Shown here: one piece after another, positions 26,433-35,132 of the stretch
How positions within the stretch are numbered: the stretch's first letter is position 1
Layout: the number at the start of each line of letters is the position of its first letter
NCBI RefSeq assembly: GCF_049445795.1
Contig: NZ_JBMSDT010000001.1
Span: 372,001-436,000 of the forward strand
Source: Larkinella sp049445795
Lineage (GTDB): Bacteria; Bacteroidota; Bacteroidia; Cytophagales; Spirosomataceae
DNA: 64,000 nt
Direction of reading: 5' to 3'
Position numbers and translations under genes: made by a program
Notes under the pieces: model-generated
Told to the model about the DNA's origin: nothing
Database searches by the model: none
The model's input: only the letters and a program-made list of their open reading frames with translations

Positions 26433-26518
26433 CTTGATTATCAACGAATTAGCTACTCATATAATCGGGGTGGCTTTTTCTTTGATACACCATTTGATAC
26501 ACAATTTGCTGAGTTAAC

Positions 26519-27292
26519 TTAGAACAAGGGGCTTTCATTTAGAGATGATTGATGAATAGGAAAGCTATGTCCGTACTTTTCATTCACATCGGAAACCAAA
26601 GGTCTTAACCAGGATGGGCTTGTTGGTGAAACGTAAACAATCTCAATTAGCTTTTCAAGATCAACCGGAACGAGCTTGCCAGTTAAAGGATTAGGTTGAC
26701 CAATTGCTAAGCCTGTTTCATTTTCTGAATCTTTTGGAAGCTCGTCCTTAAAAATCGCTCGAAGCTCTCTTTCATGAGCAAAAGAAAGGCGCTTGTGCAT
26801 GAACCTGTGCAAACTATCATCTGCCCTTATCGGCGTTTCTTCTGCCGAGTAATCAATGTAGTCTACAATCCCAATACGGATGTTGTCTGGGAGTGATTCG
26901 TTCAATAGTGAGTACGTCGATTGTATGGCGATTGCTTCGTTAGTCTGCCCATAGAGTTGCCACATGGCGGCAGATTCGTTTTCGTTCATATGCCAGCAGT
27001 TGATATAGACGTATTCCCTCTGCCATTTCATATTAACTGAAAATCTTTCGAGGGCATAATCAGGTATCCATATCTCCTTGAAATTAACTTTCCGATTTAA
27101 AAGGTTCTGCTTTGTATATGCGCCTTCATATGGATCTCCGAATAAGTCAGCTCTGGAAAAGAATAGGGAACGAGATTGCAGTATAGAAACATATTTAGTA
27201 AAACTCATATACCGCCATATCTTTATGCTTTTATCCCTTGGAGGGCGATATGCATAACTGACTTGATTTTTACGGGAATATGCTTTTTCCAT
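26519..27292 (-). CDS. DUF2971 family protein
   Basis: 257 residues, soluble. Early features are IKIWRYMSFTKYVSILQSRSLFFSRADLFGDPYEGAY, the DUF2971 pattern (short helix, S-R-A-D-x-F-x-DP-x-E), followed by NCWHMNENESAAMWQLYG and FAHERELRAIF, with conserved Trp, Glu and His. Members are scattered, often in accessory and defence-related islands; the biochemical role is not established to my knowledge. It is the first gene after the tRNA and is AT-richer than the core. Confidence 0.85.
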   Translation of the reverse strand: MEKAYSRKNQVSYAYRPPRDKSIKIWRYMSFTKYVSILQSRSLFFSRADLFGDPYEGAYTKQNLLNRKVNFKEIWIPDYALERFSVNMKWQREYVYINCWHMNENESAAMWQLYGQTNEAIAIQSTYSLLNESLPDNIRIGIVDYIDYSAEETPIRADDSLHRFMHKRLSFAHERELRAIFKDELPKDSENETGLAIGQPNPLTGKLVPVDLEKLIEIVYVSPTSPSWLRPLVSDVNEKYGHSFPIHQSSLNESPLF

Positions 27293-27399
27293 TATAAATG
27301 TAGAATTACCATTTTGCTCCCAATGATACAGGGTAATTAATTGTCAGGTCTTGTTTTCCCTCTGCTAATCTTATAATTTCTCACACTTTTTGCAATTAA

Positions 27400-27939
27400 A
27401 TCGCGCAGGATATCGGACTCGATGCTCAGAAGGCAGCTGTTCAAAGCTTCGTAAAAGATGCCCCAATCGTTGCGGAGTTCTTACAGGTTGAGTCGGGCAA
27501 GAAGATCCAACGGGCGCAACTGGCCGCAGCCATCGACGCAGCCAAAAAGCAAAACGCTATCCTGGTAATCGCCAAACTCGACCGCCTGAGCCGGAACGCG
27601 GGCTTTATCTTTGCGCTAAGGGATTCTGGGGTAGACTTTCAATGTGTGGATCTGCCGGAAGCCAATACGCTTACCATCGGCATCTTTGCGACGCTGGGCC
27701 AACACGAACGGGAGCTAATCAGCGGACGAACGAAGGCGGCACTGGCTCAGAAGAAAGCACAGGGAAAGGTCCTCGGTAAACCTGAGAACCTGACACACGA
27801 AGCCCAGGTAAAGGGAGCCGCAGCAACCCGGCAACGTGCGGTTGAAAACAGGAACAACCGCAGGGCTTCGGCAATGGTGGCCCACCTGCGCAGCCAGGGT
27901 AAGACCTACGCCGAGATTGCCCAACATAGGTGTTCTTAA
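27400..27939 (+). pseudogene. Serine recombinase (resolvase/invertase) fragment
   Basis: Open frame from just after a stop at 27397, without a normal start: QDIGLDAQKAAVQSFV, then EFLQVESGKKIQRAQL, AILVIAKLDRLSRNAGFIFAL, VDLPEANTLTIGIFATLGQHERELISGRTKAALA. This is the catalytic domain of a serine recombinase (RLSRN and ER-x-x-ISxRTK motifs), but the N-terminal YxRVST segment with the nucleophile Ser is gone. The frame ends in the middle of the helix-turn-helix (KTYAEIAQH-RCS). Both ends are therefore broken. Likely relic of the mobile element that brought the region. Confidence 0.82.
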
Positions 27940-28047
27940 CGTCTGTCAACTTTCGTCCGTAGCATACGGTTGCCGTTTTTTTACCAAATGTTAATAGTGG
28001 ACCGTCTGAGTTTGAAGACCTTTGACCAAACAAACAGGCATCATGTC

Positions 28048-29079
28048 ATGGACAGCAAGCGAGTACTACTAACCGGTGTAACGGGCTTTTTAGGCTCACA
28101 CACCGCCATTCAGCTCTTGAACAAAGGCTACAAAGTGATCGGAACACTACGAAGTAAAAAAAGAATTGATGAGATCAGGGCCGTCATTGCCAAACATACG
28201 GATCACATTGAAAACCTTACGTTCGCCGAGGCTGACTTAAGCGATCAAGATCGTTGGTACGAACTCACCCGCAAGGTTGACTACGTTCAACACGTGGCCT
28301 CGCCTTTTCCCCGAGAATCACCCAAACATGAGGATGAGCTAATTAATCCGGCCAAAAACGGAACGCTAACCATCATGAAAGCTGCCCTAAAAAATAACGT
28401 GAAGCGCGTGGTGATAACTTCCTCATTAGCCGCCATCGCTTACGGAAAAACACCGGAAGAACGCAGGAAGGTATTCACGGAAAGCGATTGGAGCGATGTG
28501 ACCAGAAACGAGGATATTACTCCCTACTACAAAAGCAAGACGATAGCCGAAAAGGCGGCTTGGGATTTTATCCAGCAAAACCATACTGATCATGACCTGG
28601 AGTTGACAACGGTCTGTCCGGGGGTGATGTTAGGGCCCGTTATTGACCAGGATTTTGGCACCTCCGCCAACATGATCATCATACTTATGAACGGTAGTTT
28701 TCCGGCCTTGCCCAAGATTGAGTTTGACATTGTGGATGTTCGGTCGGTGGCTGACCTGTTGATTAGAGCGATGGAAGCGCCACAAGCAGCCGGGAATCGG
28801 TACATTGCCACCGCGCAGCATTTGACGTTAAAGGAAATTGCCCAGGTACTAAAGCGGCACTACCCGGAACGGAAAATCCCCACCGCTCAACTTCCCAACG
28901 TTATCACCAAGATGCTCTCCTACGTTCAGCCCGTACTTAAACCAACGTTACTGGAAGTCGTAAAGCGGAAAATTGACGGAAGTAAAGCCCACAAAGAACT
29001 GGGCTGGCAACCTATACCAGCCGAAGAAGCGGTACTGGCTTGCGCGGAAAGTATAGTAGCGAATAAACTGGTTAAGTAA
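28048..29079 (+). CDS. NAD(P)-dependent epimerase/dihydroflavonol reductase-like protein
   Basis: 343 residues from ATG 28048, the start of MDSKRVLLTGVTGFLGSHTA (GxxGxxG). Extended SDR: VDYVQHVASPFP, VVITSSLAAI, then PYYKSKTIAEKAAW with the catalytic Tyr and Lys and ELTTVCPGVMLGPV. Closest to dihydroflavonol-4-reductase/cinnamoyl-CoA reductase-like members that reduce aldehydes or ketones with NADPH. It is immediately followed by a Crp-type regulator (stop TAA then ATG, no gap), so regulator and enzyme are cotranscribed. Confidence 0.9.
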   Translation: MDSKRVLLTGVTGFLGSHTAIQLLNKGYKVIGTLRSKKRIDEIRAVIAKHTDHIENLTFAEADLSDQDRWYELTRKVDYVQHVASPFPRESPKHEDELINPAKNGTLTIMKAALKNNVKRVVITSSLAAIAYGKTPEERRKVFTESDWSDVTRNEDITPYYKSKTIAEKAAWDFIQQNHTDHDLELTTVCPGVMLGPVIDQDFGTSANMIIILMNGSFPALPKIEFDIVDVRSVADLLIRAMEAPQAAGNRYIATAQHLTLKEIAQVLKRHYPERKIPTAQLPNVITKMLSYVQPVLKPTLLEVVKRKIDGSKAHKELGWQPIPAEEAVLACAESIVANKLVK

Positions 29080-29658
29080 ATGCAGAAGCTAAAAGCGGCC
29101 TTGTCTTTCGGTGGTATCCTGGCAAAAGACGATATTGATACGTTGACCGCGCATTTTACGTATCGCACACTTAAAGCGGGTGAATCCATACAGGATCTGG
29201 ATAAAGTAGCTACCGAGGTTATTTTCGTTGATACTGGTATTTTGCGTATCTACAGCCTGGATGCGGATGGGACGGAGGTGACTAAATATTTTGTCCGGGA
29301 GCATCAGTTTTTTGCCAATTTGGAGAGTTATTATTCCCGGCAGGCAGCGACGGATGCTATCGAAACGGTAGTTCAGAGCGAAGTGTACACCGTTAAGCTT
29401 GCGGTTTTTGAAAGCTATTTTTTGAGGGTTCCTAACTTATTTATTTTTTTTAAGAGCATCGTCGAAGCCACCTTACTGAATAAAATCAAAGACAATGATT
29501 TTCTGAATTTCGGTACGGCGAAAACAAAGTACCTTGAGTTTGTTAGTCGCTATCCGACATTGGCGCAACAAGTGCCCCAACAATACATTGCATCCTATCT
29601 GAAAATTACTCCTCAATCGTTGAGTCGTATTCGAAAGGAGCTTGCTAAACATGGATAG
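29080..29658 (+). CDS. Crp/Fnr family transcriptional regulator
   Basis: 192 residues. N-terminal cNMP-binding-like beta barrel (HFTYRTLKAGESIQDLDK, GILRIYSLDADGTEVTKYFV) and a C-terminal winged helix QYIASYLKITPQSLSRIRKEL. The phosphate-binding cassette typical of cAMP binding is not evident and no Fe-S cysteines are seen, so the signal is unknown. It abuts the epimerase stop codon without spacing, indicating a two-gene operon, possibly autoregulated. A 48-base palindrome lies just after its stop. Confidence 0.9.
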   Translation: MQKLKAALSFGGILAKDDIDTLTAHFTYRTLKAGESIQDLDKVATEVIFVDTGILRIYSLDADGTEVTKYFVREHQFFANLESYYSRQAATDAIETVVQSEVYTVKLAVFESYFLRVPNLFIFFKSIVEATLLNKIKDNDFLNFGTAKTKYLEFVSRYPTLAQQVPQQYIASYLKITPQSLSRIRKELAKHG

Positions 29659-29665
29659 TTACGGA

Positions 29666-29713
29666 AGCTAGGCCGACATTGAATCAGCAAGCTGATTCAA
29701 TGTCGGCCTAGCT
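29666..29713. repeat. 48-base perfect palindrome after the Crp gene
   Basis: Perfect 23-base arms (29666-29688 and 29691-29713) around AA; the left arm begins AGCTAGGCCGACATTG. It is 7 bases after the regulator stop. There is no T tract, so it is not a classical terminator; it could be a repeat element or RNA hairpin. Confidence 0.85.
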
Positions 29714-29910
29714 CCTCGAAAGTTGGCTGGTCCGACGCGAAATCCGGCCGGACCGGAAAGCTTCAGTATCTACGGCTAGCCGCTGCGTGTAAACCACAAT
29801 AGCATCTGGCCGGGTACCGGAGCCAATTTTGCTGGTCGGTGGCGGCTTCATACACCACCTCAGCAATAGCTTCGGCGGTTGAAAACTGCGTAGAGATGAT
29901 GTGGGGCTAC
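29714..29910 (-). pseudogene. SDR C-terminal remnant with frameshift
   Basis: On the minus strand one frame reads TQFSTAEAIAEVVYEAATDQ..WLRYPA and the next frame continues PDAIVVYTQRLAVDTEAFRSGRI. Together these match the C-terminal region of SDRs that have xAxVxxAATDxxxxLRYxAGxDA...RLxxGDEAFRxxI. One frameshift (near 29810) and loss of the N-terminal half make it a pseudogene. It lies next to an AraC remnant, a common partner of such reductases. Confidence 0.65.
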
Positions 29911-29967
29911 ATAATCGGCCATCACTGGGTTAGGTGGGGTGTGGCGCGATCAGTCAATCGGAACGGA

Positions 29968-30164
29968 TCAGTTAAATGAAGCCCTGAATTCCAGCGGACT
30001 CTGGTTCGTTTTTGCTTTGAACAGTTTGCTGAACGGGGGCAAATGCTCAAAACCCAGCTCGTAAGCAATTTCACTAACCGATAAGCCCGTTGTTGATAGT
30101 TTTTCTTTGGCCCGCTCGATCAGTTTGTCATGGATGTGTTGCTGGGTAGTTTGTCCAGTTAGGC
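29968..30164 (-). pseudogene. AraC family regulator, C-terminal fragment
   Basis: Minus-strand text TTQQHIHDKLIERAKEKL, then GLSVSEIAYELGFEHLPPFSKLFKAKT and QSPLEFRASFN is the complete second half of an AraC DNA-binding domain. It starts at LTG, one base short of the 80-base inverted-repeat element at 30165, and the expected first helix-turn-helix is absent on its other side. The regulator was cut by insertion or rearrangement there. The stop TAA at its end is intact. Confidence 0.78.
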
Positions 30165-30244
30165 CTGTAGTGCAAAACGGGGCCAAAATAAAAATAGGAG
30201 TTTTCAACTCGCTTTTTTTATTTTGGCCCCGTTTTGCACTACAG
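30165..30244. repeat. 80-base element with perfect 30-base inverted repeats
   Basis: Arms 30165-30194 and 30215-30244 are perfectly complementary; the left begins CTGTAGTGCAAAACGGGG. The 20-base centre contains a smaller hairpin (GAGTT-ttc-AACTC). It separates the AraC remnant from unrelated sequence, as a MITE-like insertion or a fold-back rearrangement scar would. No clear target duplication is visible. Confidence 0.85.
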
Positions 30245-30553
30245 ACCAAGCTAATGCGGTCGGGTAGGCTGTAATTCGTGCCGGCATAACTACCGGAGCC
30301 ATTACCGCAAAATTTGGTATTGCCAAAGTACAACCCCGAACGCGGCAACTTTCTCTAATTAGCTTAGACGGCTGGGAAAGTACAATATCCGAGTTTTCCG
30401 CCGAACTGCGGAAAACCCCGTCTTGCCTTTGCCTGGAAGGGGTCGCGTTTCAAACGGACACTGATTATCAGGTTTTTACAGGTTCGGGCAAAAACCTATC
30501 TATCATTCTTTGCTTAACCAAAATGTTAAGCAAAAAGGGTGTGACAACCCGTA

Positions 30554-30614
30554 ACACCCTTGTTATAGCTATCGAAGTCAGATTTCCTGACTTCGATAGC
30601 TATAACAAGGGTGT
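30554..30614. repeat. 61-base perfect inverted repeat
   Basis: Perfect 28-base arms (30554-30581 and 30587-30614) around ATTTC; the left arm begins ACACCCTTGTTATAGC. No gene on either side explains it. One of three long palindromes within 1 kb, all of different sequence. Confidence 0.85.
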
Positions 30615-30698
30615 CTGATTTTGCGACATCCCCTAAACTCCCCAATATGGGTAGTTTCCATTTCCGTCCGCTGCCAATGGACGCTATTGCCAATCGAA

Positions 30699-30723
30699 CG
30701 TGTCGCGTTTGAAACGCGACACG
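30699..30723. repeat. Palindromic copy of a GTCGCGTTT repeat family
   Basis: CGTGTCGCGTTT-G-AAACGCGACACG is a perfect palindrome with 12-base arms. GGTCGCGTTTCAAACG, a related unit, recurs at 30441-30456 and 30910-30925. It behaves like a short interspersed palindromic repeat of this genome. Confidence 0.7.
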
Positions 30724-31113
30724 TAGCGCGTTATCCGTTTTTCGGACTTCGCTTATGGATGCCCCGAGAGGGGTATGGAGGTTCCATACCCCTACCTGTT
30801 ATTTACCTGTTACCAGGTGCGGGGCAAACCTGACTTAGATTGAATCGAACTTAGCATGTAACGGATCGTTACGCCTGGCGCGTAGCTGGTGGCTACATAC
30901 CGGCTTAAGGGTCGCGTTTCAAACGCTGCCCTTGCTCACCCTTTTGGACAAAAAAAGGCCAGCGATTAAGCCAGCCTCTACGCCCCCACCATAGGGTTCC
31001 CCCAATATCGGGTAAGTGAAGATAGCAACAACCCCAACGATTCACAAGAGAAGGACGTAATTTATTTACGTTCAAGGAAAGAAGCCACCCGGTTCTCCGC
31101 TGCCGACCTCTGC

Positions 31114-31147
31114 AAAAAAGCCAGCACCTAACCAGGCACTGGCTTTT
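31114..31147 (-). terminator. Terminator after the T9SS gene
   Basis: AAAAGCCAG and CTGGCTTTT pair around a loop; read on the minus strand, the hairpin is followed by TTTTTT. It lies about 60 bases beyond the stop of the minus-strand T9SS gene. Confidence 0.7.
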
Positions 31148-31209
31148 GAATAAGGTCTCCTACTGTATTAAATTGCATTGCCGGGCTTAAGACAAAATTT
31201 ATCAATATC

Positions 31210-32457
31210 TCACTTACTGATTACAACCCGCTGATTATCTAGTTTTTGCCCCATTTTGATGCGTACGTAGTATATCCCTTTCTTTAAGTTTTTCACTGAG
31301 AAATTAACCTCTTTCTTTGACTGAAAGTATTTATTTGCCTTCGCGCCCTTGACATCAAATTGCTCAATAATCTGACCATCACTATCTGCCAAGGACACCT
31401 CGTTTAACATTAGGTCTGTGTACTCAGCATCATCGAATGAGACAGTGACTAGATCATTAGACGGGTTAGGGTATGCCATTGAATAGCCACTGTACGCTTC
31501 ACTCGTTACCATAAACACATCCGACTCTCCTGCCCCCAGACTGTTACTTGGCTGAACCTGCATTCTTATGTAATTGGTAGGAACTACGGTACAGATATGA
31601 GGGCTACTTGGATTAACCCAGTAACTTCCACTGCCGCCCACCTGCGTCCAGGTGTAAGAAGTTGCTTTCCCGTCTGTGCTGACGGCGCAATCCCCACTAT
31701 AATTGGGGGTTGTGATATATGGGTAGCTCCCCACTGGAGCACCATCGAAGTAACGTTGAGCAATATACGGCGGTCCAGTAAAATAGCTGATGGCACTCGA
31801 CACCCCACAGCCATTTGTGGCCCTCACGGAAACCGTTCCACCAAAATTTGTCGTACTGATTGTTTGACTGTTAAAAGTACCTGTATTTCCCGTTGTGCTA
31901 CTCGTGCTACTATTTACCCTGAGTCCATAAGTAGTTTGCCACGTTACGGAAGTGTAATAGGTTGGATTGTAACAAGGTCCTATTGCTGCGGAGCCGGGCT
32001 GATCTTTAACTTGAACAGTGAGGGTACCTGATTAAAAGGCTTGAAGGGATGGAGGGGAAGAGAAGGTAAGTGTTGGCGTAGATTCCACGTTAAATGTAAA
32101 GGTATGTTGAACACTTCCGTCAACACCCTTAAACTTAATGATCCCGTTCTGAGGATAGCTATAAGAAATGCGAAGAATGCTTGGATCAAGTCCATTTGAT
32201 GCGCTGTAGCCAGGCGGAAGAGATAGTACATTTGAGGCCGAAAGATTAGCCATAGTTCTGTAGGCAGAACCGTCATAATAACTTGCATATATATCAAAAG
32301 AATCCCCTCCGCTACTACAAGGGACAAGTAAAATGGCTCCGTCAGAATATTCCTGACCATTACTCGTGCTTTTGATCTTAAAGTTGGATTGAGCCCAAAC
32401 AGGTACAGAGTTGTTTAAAATCCAAGCACAAAGAAGAAATAGAGATAGGTTTTTCAT
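31210..32457 (-). pseudogene. T9SS-sorted secreted protein split by one in-frame stop
   Basis: From ATG 32457 the frame encodes a signal peptide (to VWAQS), beta-rich sequence to SLQAF, then a single TAA at 32034-32032, after which the same frame continues SGTLTVQVKDQPGSAAIG through Ig-like repeats (TISTTNFGGTVSVRATNGCG, TWTQVGGSGSYW) to a C-terminal T9SS type A domain (YPNPSNDLVTVSF...GIYYVRIKMG...RVVISK). Without the stop it would be a 415-residue secreted protein. The first part lacks the sorting signal and the second part lacks the export signal. Either a fresh nonsense mutation, a sequencing error, or stop readthrough. Cotranscribed with the barrel gene upstream (12-base gap). Confidence 0.82.
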
Positions 32458-32469
32458 CTGGCATGAAAG

Positions 32470-33138
32470 TTAAAAGTGAAAACTAAGGCCAATTGTATTG
32501 ATGGGAATAAATTGGTAGCTGTTCCGAGGGAATTCCAAATAGGTGTGATATCCACTGGCGAAACCCCGCTCATTCTGGGAATAGAAAACGCGGCTAATCT
32601 GAAAACTTGATTCAATCGATAAAGACAGAAAACGGGTCACAAAATATTGAAAGCCAATTAGCGCTGCTCCGCCCCGTTCCTGTGTTGTTTCGATCACATC
32701 CACGCCCGTTCCGCTATAGGGTTCAGGGTTTGGGATATCCCATATACTATAATTATCACGTTGGTAGCGCGAGAAAAGGTCAATACCACCATACATACGT
32801 GATTTGATCGCGCCTTTGCTAATCGTCAGAATCTTCTGATGTTCATACCCAATTCTCAACAGGGAGGCCTGGTTGTAATTTCGGTCTCTGAATGCGATGT
32901 ATTCAGAGTTTTTTATGTAGCCCCCTCGAAGTCTGAAGGCTCCGTTTCTGCCAACTTTTCGTCGGACTAAAAGGGAATAGTTAGGCAGTGTATTCTTATT
33001 TAACAATCCCAGCAGATCCGTGCCAACCTCCCACTTTGGTTGGCTGGAAACACTATCCTTTGTCAAACCTTGCGCCTGTACCAAAAAGGTATTCAGCAGT
33101 AGATTGATGAGTATGAAATAACGTAAATTTTTAGCCAT
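32470..33138 (-). CDS. Predicted outer-membrane beta-barrel protein
   Basis: 222 residues from ATG 33138, which starts a signal peptide ending FLVQAQG; upstream codons in the frame do not fit. After a short linker it shows alternating amphipathic strands (AFRLRGGYIKNSEY, ASLLRIGYEHQKIL, SRMYGGIDLFSRYQ, AALIGFQYFVTRFLSLSIESSFQI) and ends with a terminal Phe (GLSFHF), the recognition signature for Bam-dependent insertion. Family not recognised. It precedes the T9SS gene by 12 bases on the same strand. Confidence 0.78.
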   Translation of the reverse strand: MAKNLRYFILINLLLNTFLVQAQGLTKDSVSSQPKWEVGTDLLGLLNKNTLPNYSLLVRRKVGRNGAFRLRGGYIKNSEYIAFRDRNYNQASLLRIGYEHQKILTISKGAIKSRMYGGIDLFSRYQRDNYSIWDIPNPEPYSGTGVDVIETTQERGGAALIGFQYFVTRFLSLSIESSFQISRVFYSQNERGFASGYHTYLEFPRNSYQFIPINTIGLSFHF

Positions 33139-33263
33139 AAGGACCCGGTTTAGCAGGGAACACAGATGTTGTAGAGCAACTAACTTGAAGGCTACTTCCC
33201 CTTCTATTTCTATATGACTATACATCGTTTAACTTCGTTGCGATCACGATAAACAAAATTTGA

Positions 33264-33779
33264 AGGTATGTTTATGATTATGACGATTTAGGTTCAACGG
33301 CTGAGGAAAACCAATCGACCTTCATCCTGACCAACATCGTACCCCAGGCACCCCGGCATAACCGGGAGGGCTGGAATCAGTTGGAAGCTTACACCCGTAA
33401 GCTCATCACAGAGGGAAACGAAGCCTACATCATTGCGGGCACCCACGGCAAAGGTGGTGAAGGCGACAACGGCAAGGCGGAAACCATCGCGGGCGTCAAG
33501 GTAACGGTTCCGGCCGTGCTGTGGAAGGTGATTGTCGTGCTGCCGGTGGGTATTAATGATTTGAGCCGGATCAACACCCAGACGCGCGTTATTGCCGTCT
33601 GGATACCTAACACTAACGCCTACGGGGAGGAGCCCTGGAGCAGCTTCCGGGTCAGTGTTGACGACATCGAGCGGTTGACGGGCTATGATCTGCTTTCAAA
33701 CGTTCCCGACGCGGTGGAACGGGAGATTGAGAGTCAGTCGGACAAGGTGACGGTGCAAGCGGTGGAGGTGGATTGGTGA
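33264..33779 (+). pseudogene. DNA/RNA non-specific endonuclease (NUC1), 5'-truncated
   Basis: The frame, open after a stop at 33261, reads GSTAEENQSTFILTNIVPQAPRHNREGWNQLEAYTRKL, then YIIAGTHGK and VPAVLWKVIVVLP, which is the second half of the NUC1 nuclease fold, including the metal-binding Asn in NREGWNQLE. The catalytic DRGH motif that should lie about 20 residues earlier is missing and replaced by unrelated AT-rich sequence. No start with a leader is present. It cannot be an active nuclease. An internal ATG at 33381 gives a 132-codon ORF. Confidence 0.8.
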
Positions 33780-33928
33780 CAACAACTCGTTAAACACCAA
33801 CAATTCTGCACTTAGATTTATAGAATGAGTTCTTGAAGAAGTAGTATAGGAGATGTCTTCTCAATCAGCACGGAACCTACTGTTTGAGGTCGTAAAGTGA
33901 TCCCTCGTTTTATGTACTCAAAAAAATA

Positions 33929-34255
33929 TCAACTCTCGTTGTCTTGGCTGAAGTCAATAACTGTTTTGACATGCTTATAATGAGCAATAATAGGGTGACC
34001 AGAAGCGACGCCACGGCTGTAGGAACAGATTAAGTAGCCCCGATCGTTTTTGAAGATGGCCATGACAACCTCACGACTGGTCTCCGACACCCGACCGACG
34101 GCTTCAGTAGTCAGTTTTCCGTCTAACTCATAGTCAACTTGATATACACGATCAGTTAGGGGTTCATAGCCTAGTTTAATCAAATAAGCAACAATGCGCT
34201 CATAGACTCTTTTGAGTTGGGATTCCTCAGTGATAAAAGGAATGAAGAATTTCAT
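33929..34255 (-). CDS. Hypothetical protein
   Basis: 108 residues, soluble, no recognised domain. It has an amphipathic N-terminal helix (QLKRVYERIVAYLIKLGYEPL) followed by short strands (YQVDYELDG, EVVMAIFKNDRGYLICSY). Composition and continuous strand pattern support a real small protein. Flanked by AT-rich noncoding sequence on both sides; no operon partner. Confidence 0.6.
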   Translation of the reverse strand: MKFFIPFITEESQLKRVYERIVAYLIKLGYEPLTDRVYQVDYELDGKLTTEAVGRVSETSREVVMAIFKNDRGYLICSYSRGVASGHPIIAHYKHVKTVIDFSQDNES

Positions 34256-34458
34256 ACGTGACGGTTTAGGAGTCCTTAGCCGTCGACTCTGAAAGAAAGA
34301 GGGGAGGGAGAAAGCTCGAAGTGAGACTAATGGGGTAAAGGTATCAATATAAAGTCACCAAACAATTTTAATGTAATAAACCTCCGAATCTCAGTCACAT
34401 TAACCTCTCATTTATTGAACCGATTGCAACTATTTAAAACCTCGGCAACCTCATGACT

Positions 34459-34893
34459 TCAATCAATTCTCCGGAAGCGAAACGTGCTCGGATCAGAGCC
34501 CCCGGTATTGAGAAACAGTCTATTGCTCGAAATCTGTAGACCCGGATTGCGTATATACCAATTATCTTCTCTGGGTTGAGCATTGGTTTCGATTTGGAAA
34601 AAAGTAGCTATTTTGATCATCTCAAAATTGACTTGATCCGTCTGCTTCCCTTCCTGAATAACCGTAATCTGGTTGTTACCGACAACAAGTTGGACTTTGG
34701 GTACAGGTGGGTTAGGAATCATCGAAGTAACGGCAATCAACTCCCATCTCCCATTGAACCATTGCTGGGCTTGACTCAAATCGTCCGTATAGGTAAGATC
34801 CCCTGGATTATCTTGCTCAGGGGTCATAGCGTGATGACAACCAGCAACAATAATTAGTAACCACAGCAAGAGGCTTTTCAGAACAGGTTTCAT
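34459..34893 (-). CDS. Small lipoprotein, lipocalin-like
   Basis: 144 residues from ATG 34893, chosen because it starts a lipoprotein signal (LLLWLLIIVAGC, Cys19). The mature part begins with a linker and then QQWFNGRWELIAVTSM, strands VQLVVGNNQITVIQEGK and a late ISSNRLFLNTGG, which resembles lipocalin/META-type small lipoproteins. Family not certain. Probably attached to the outer membrane or periplasmic face. Divergent from the FISUMP gene. Confidence 0.7.
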   Translation of the reverse strand: MKPVLKSLLLWLLIIVAGCHHAMTPEQDNPGDLTYTDDLSQAQQWFNGRWELIAVTSMIPNPPVPKVQLVVGNNQITVIQEGKQTDQVNFEMIKIATFFQIETNAQPREDNWYIRNPGLQISSNRLFLNTGGSDPSTFRFRRID

Positions 34894-35132
34894 AGGAAGA
34901 ATGAGAAGCGTTTGACAAACGACCCTAAAGAATCGCCGATGGTTGGAGTTGGTAATTGTTTTAGCACCTGAAAAATTGGCGGGAAGGCTAGTTTTAGAAA
35001 AAACAGGCGCAGGAATAAGTATAATCAAATAAAAATCACCAGTCAAACAATCCTCCATTTTTGGAAAGATCTATTACGGCTATATATCTTTCAGCTAAGC
35101 CTTATAATGACAATACTAAACCTGAAATAACA

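Larger units (their letters stand above)
30349..31209. other. 861-base region with repeats but no gene
   Basis: No ORF with protein-like composition. It contains the long inverted repeat at 30554-30614, three copies of a GTCGCGTTT-type repeat (30441-30456, 30699-30723, 30910-30925), a CTGACTTAGATTG string near 30830 that recurs inverted near 42755, and a terminator next to the T9SS gene. It looks like accumulated repeat sequence. Confidence 0.6.

Noticed and set aside
30621..30833. 70-codon ORF across the palindromic repeat
   Set aside because: It runs through the repeat unit and has no protein-like features.
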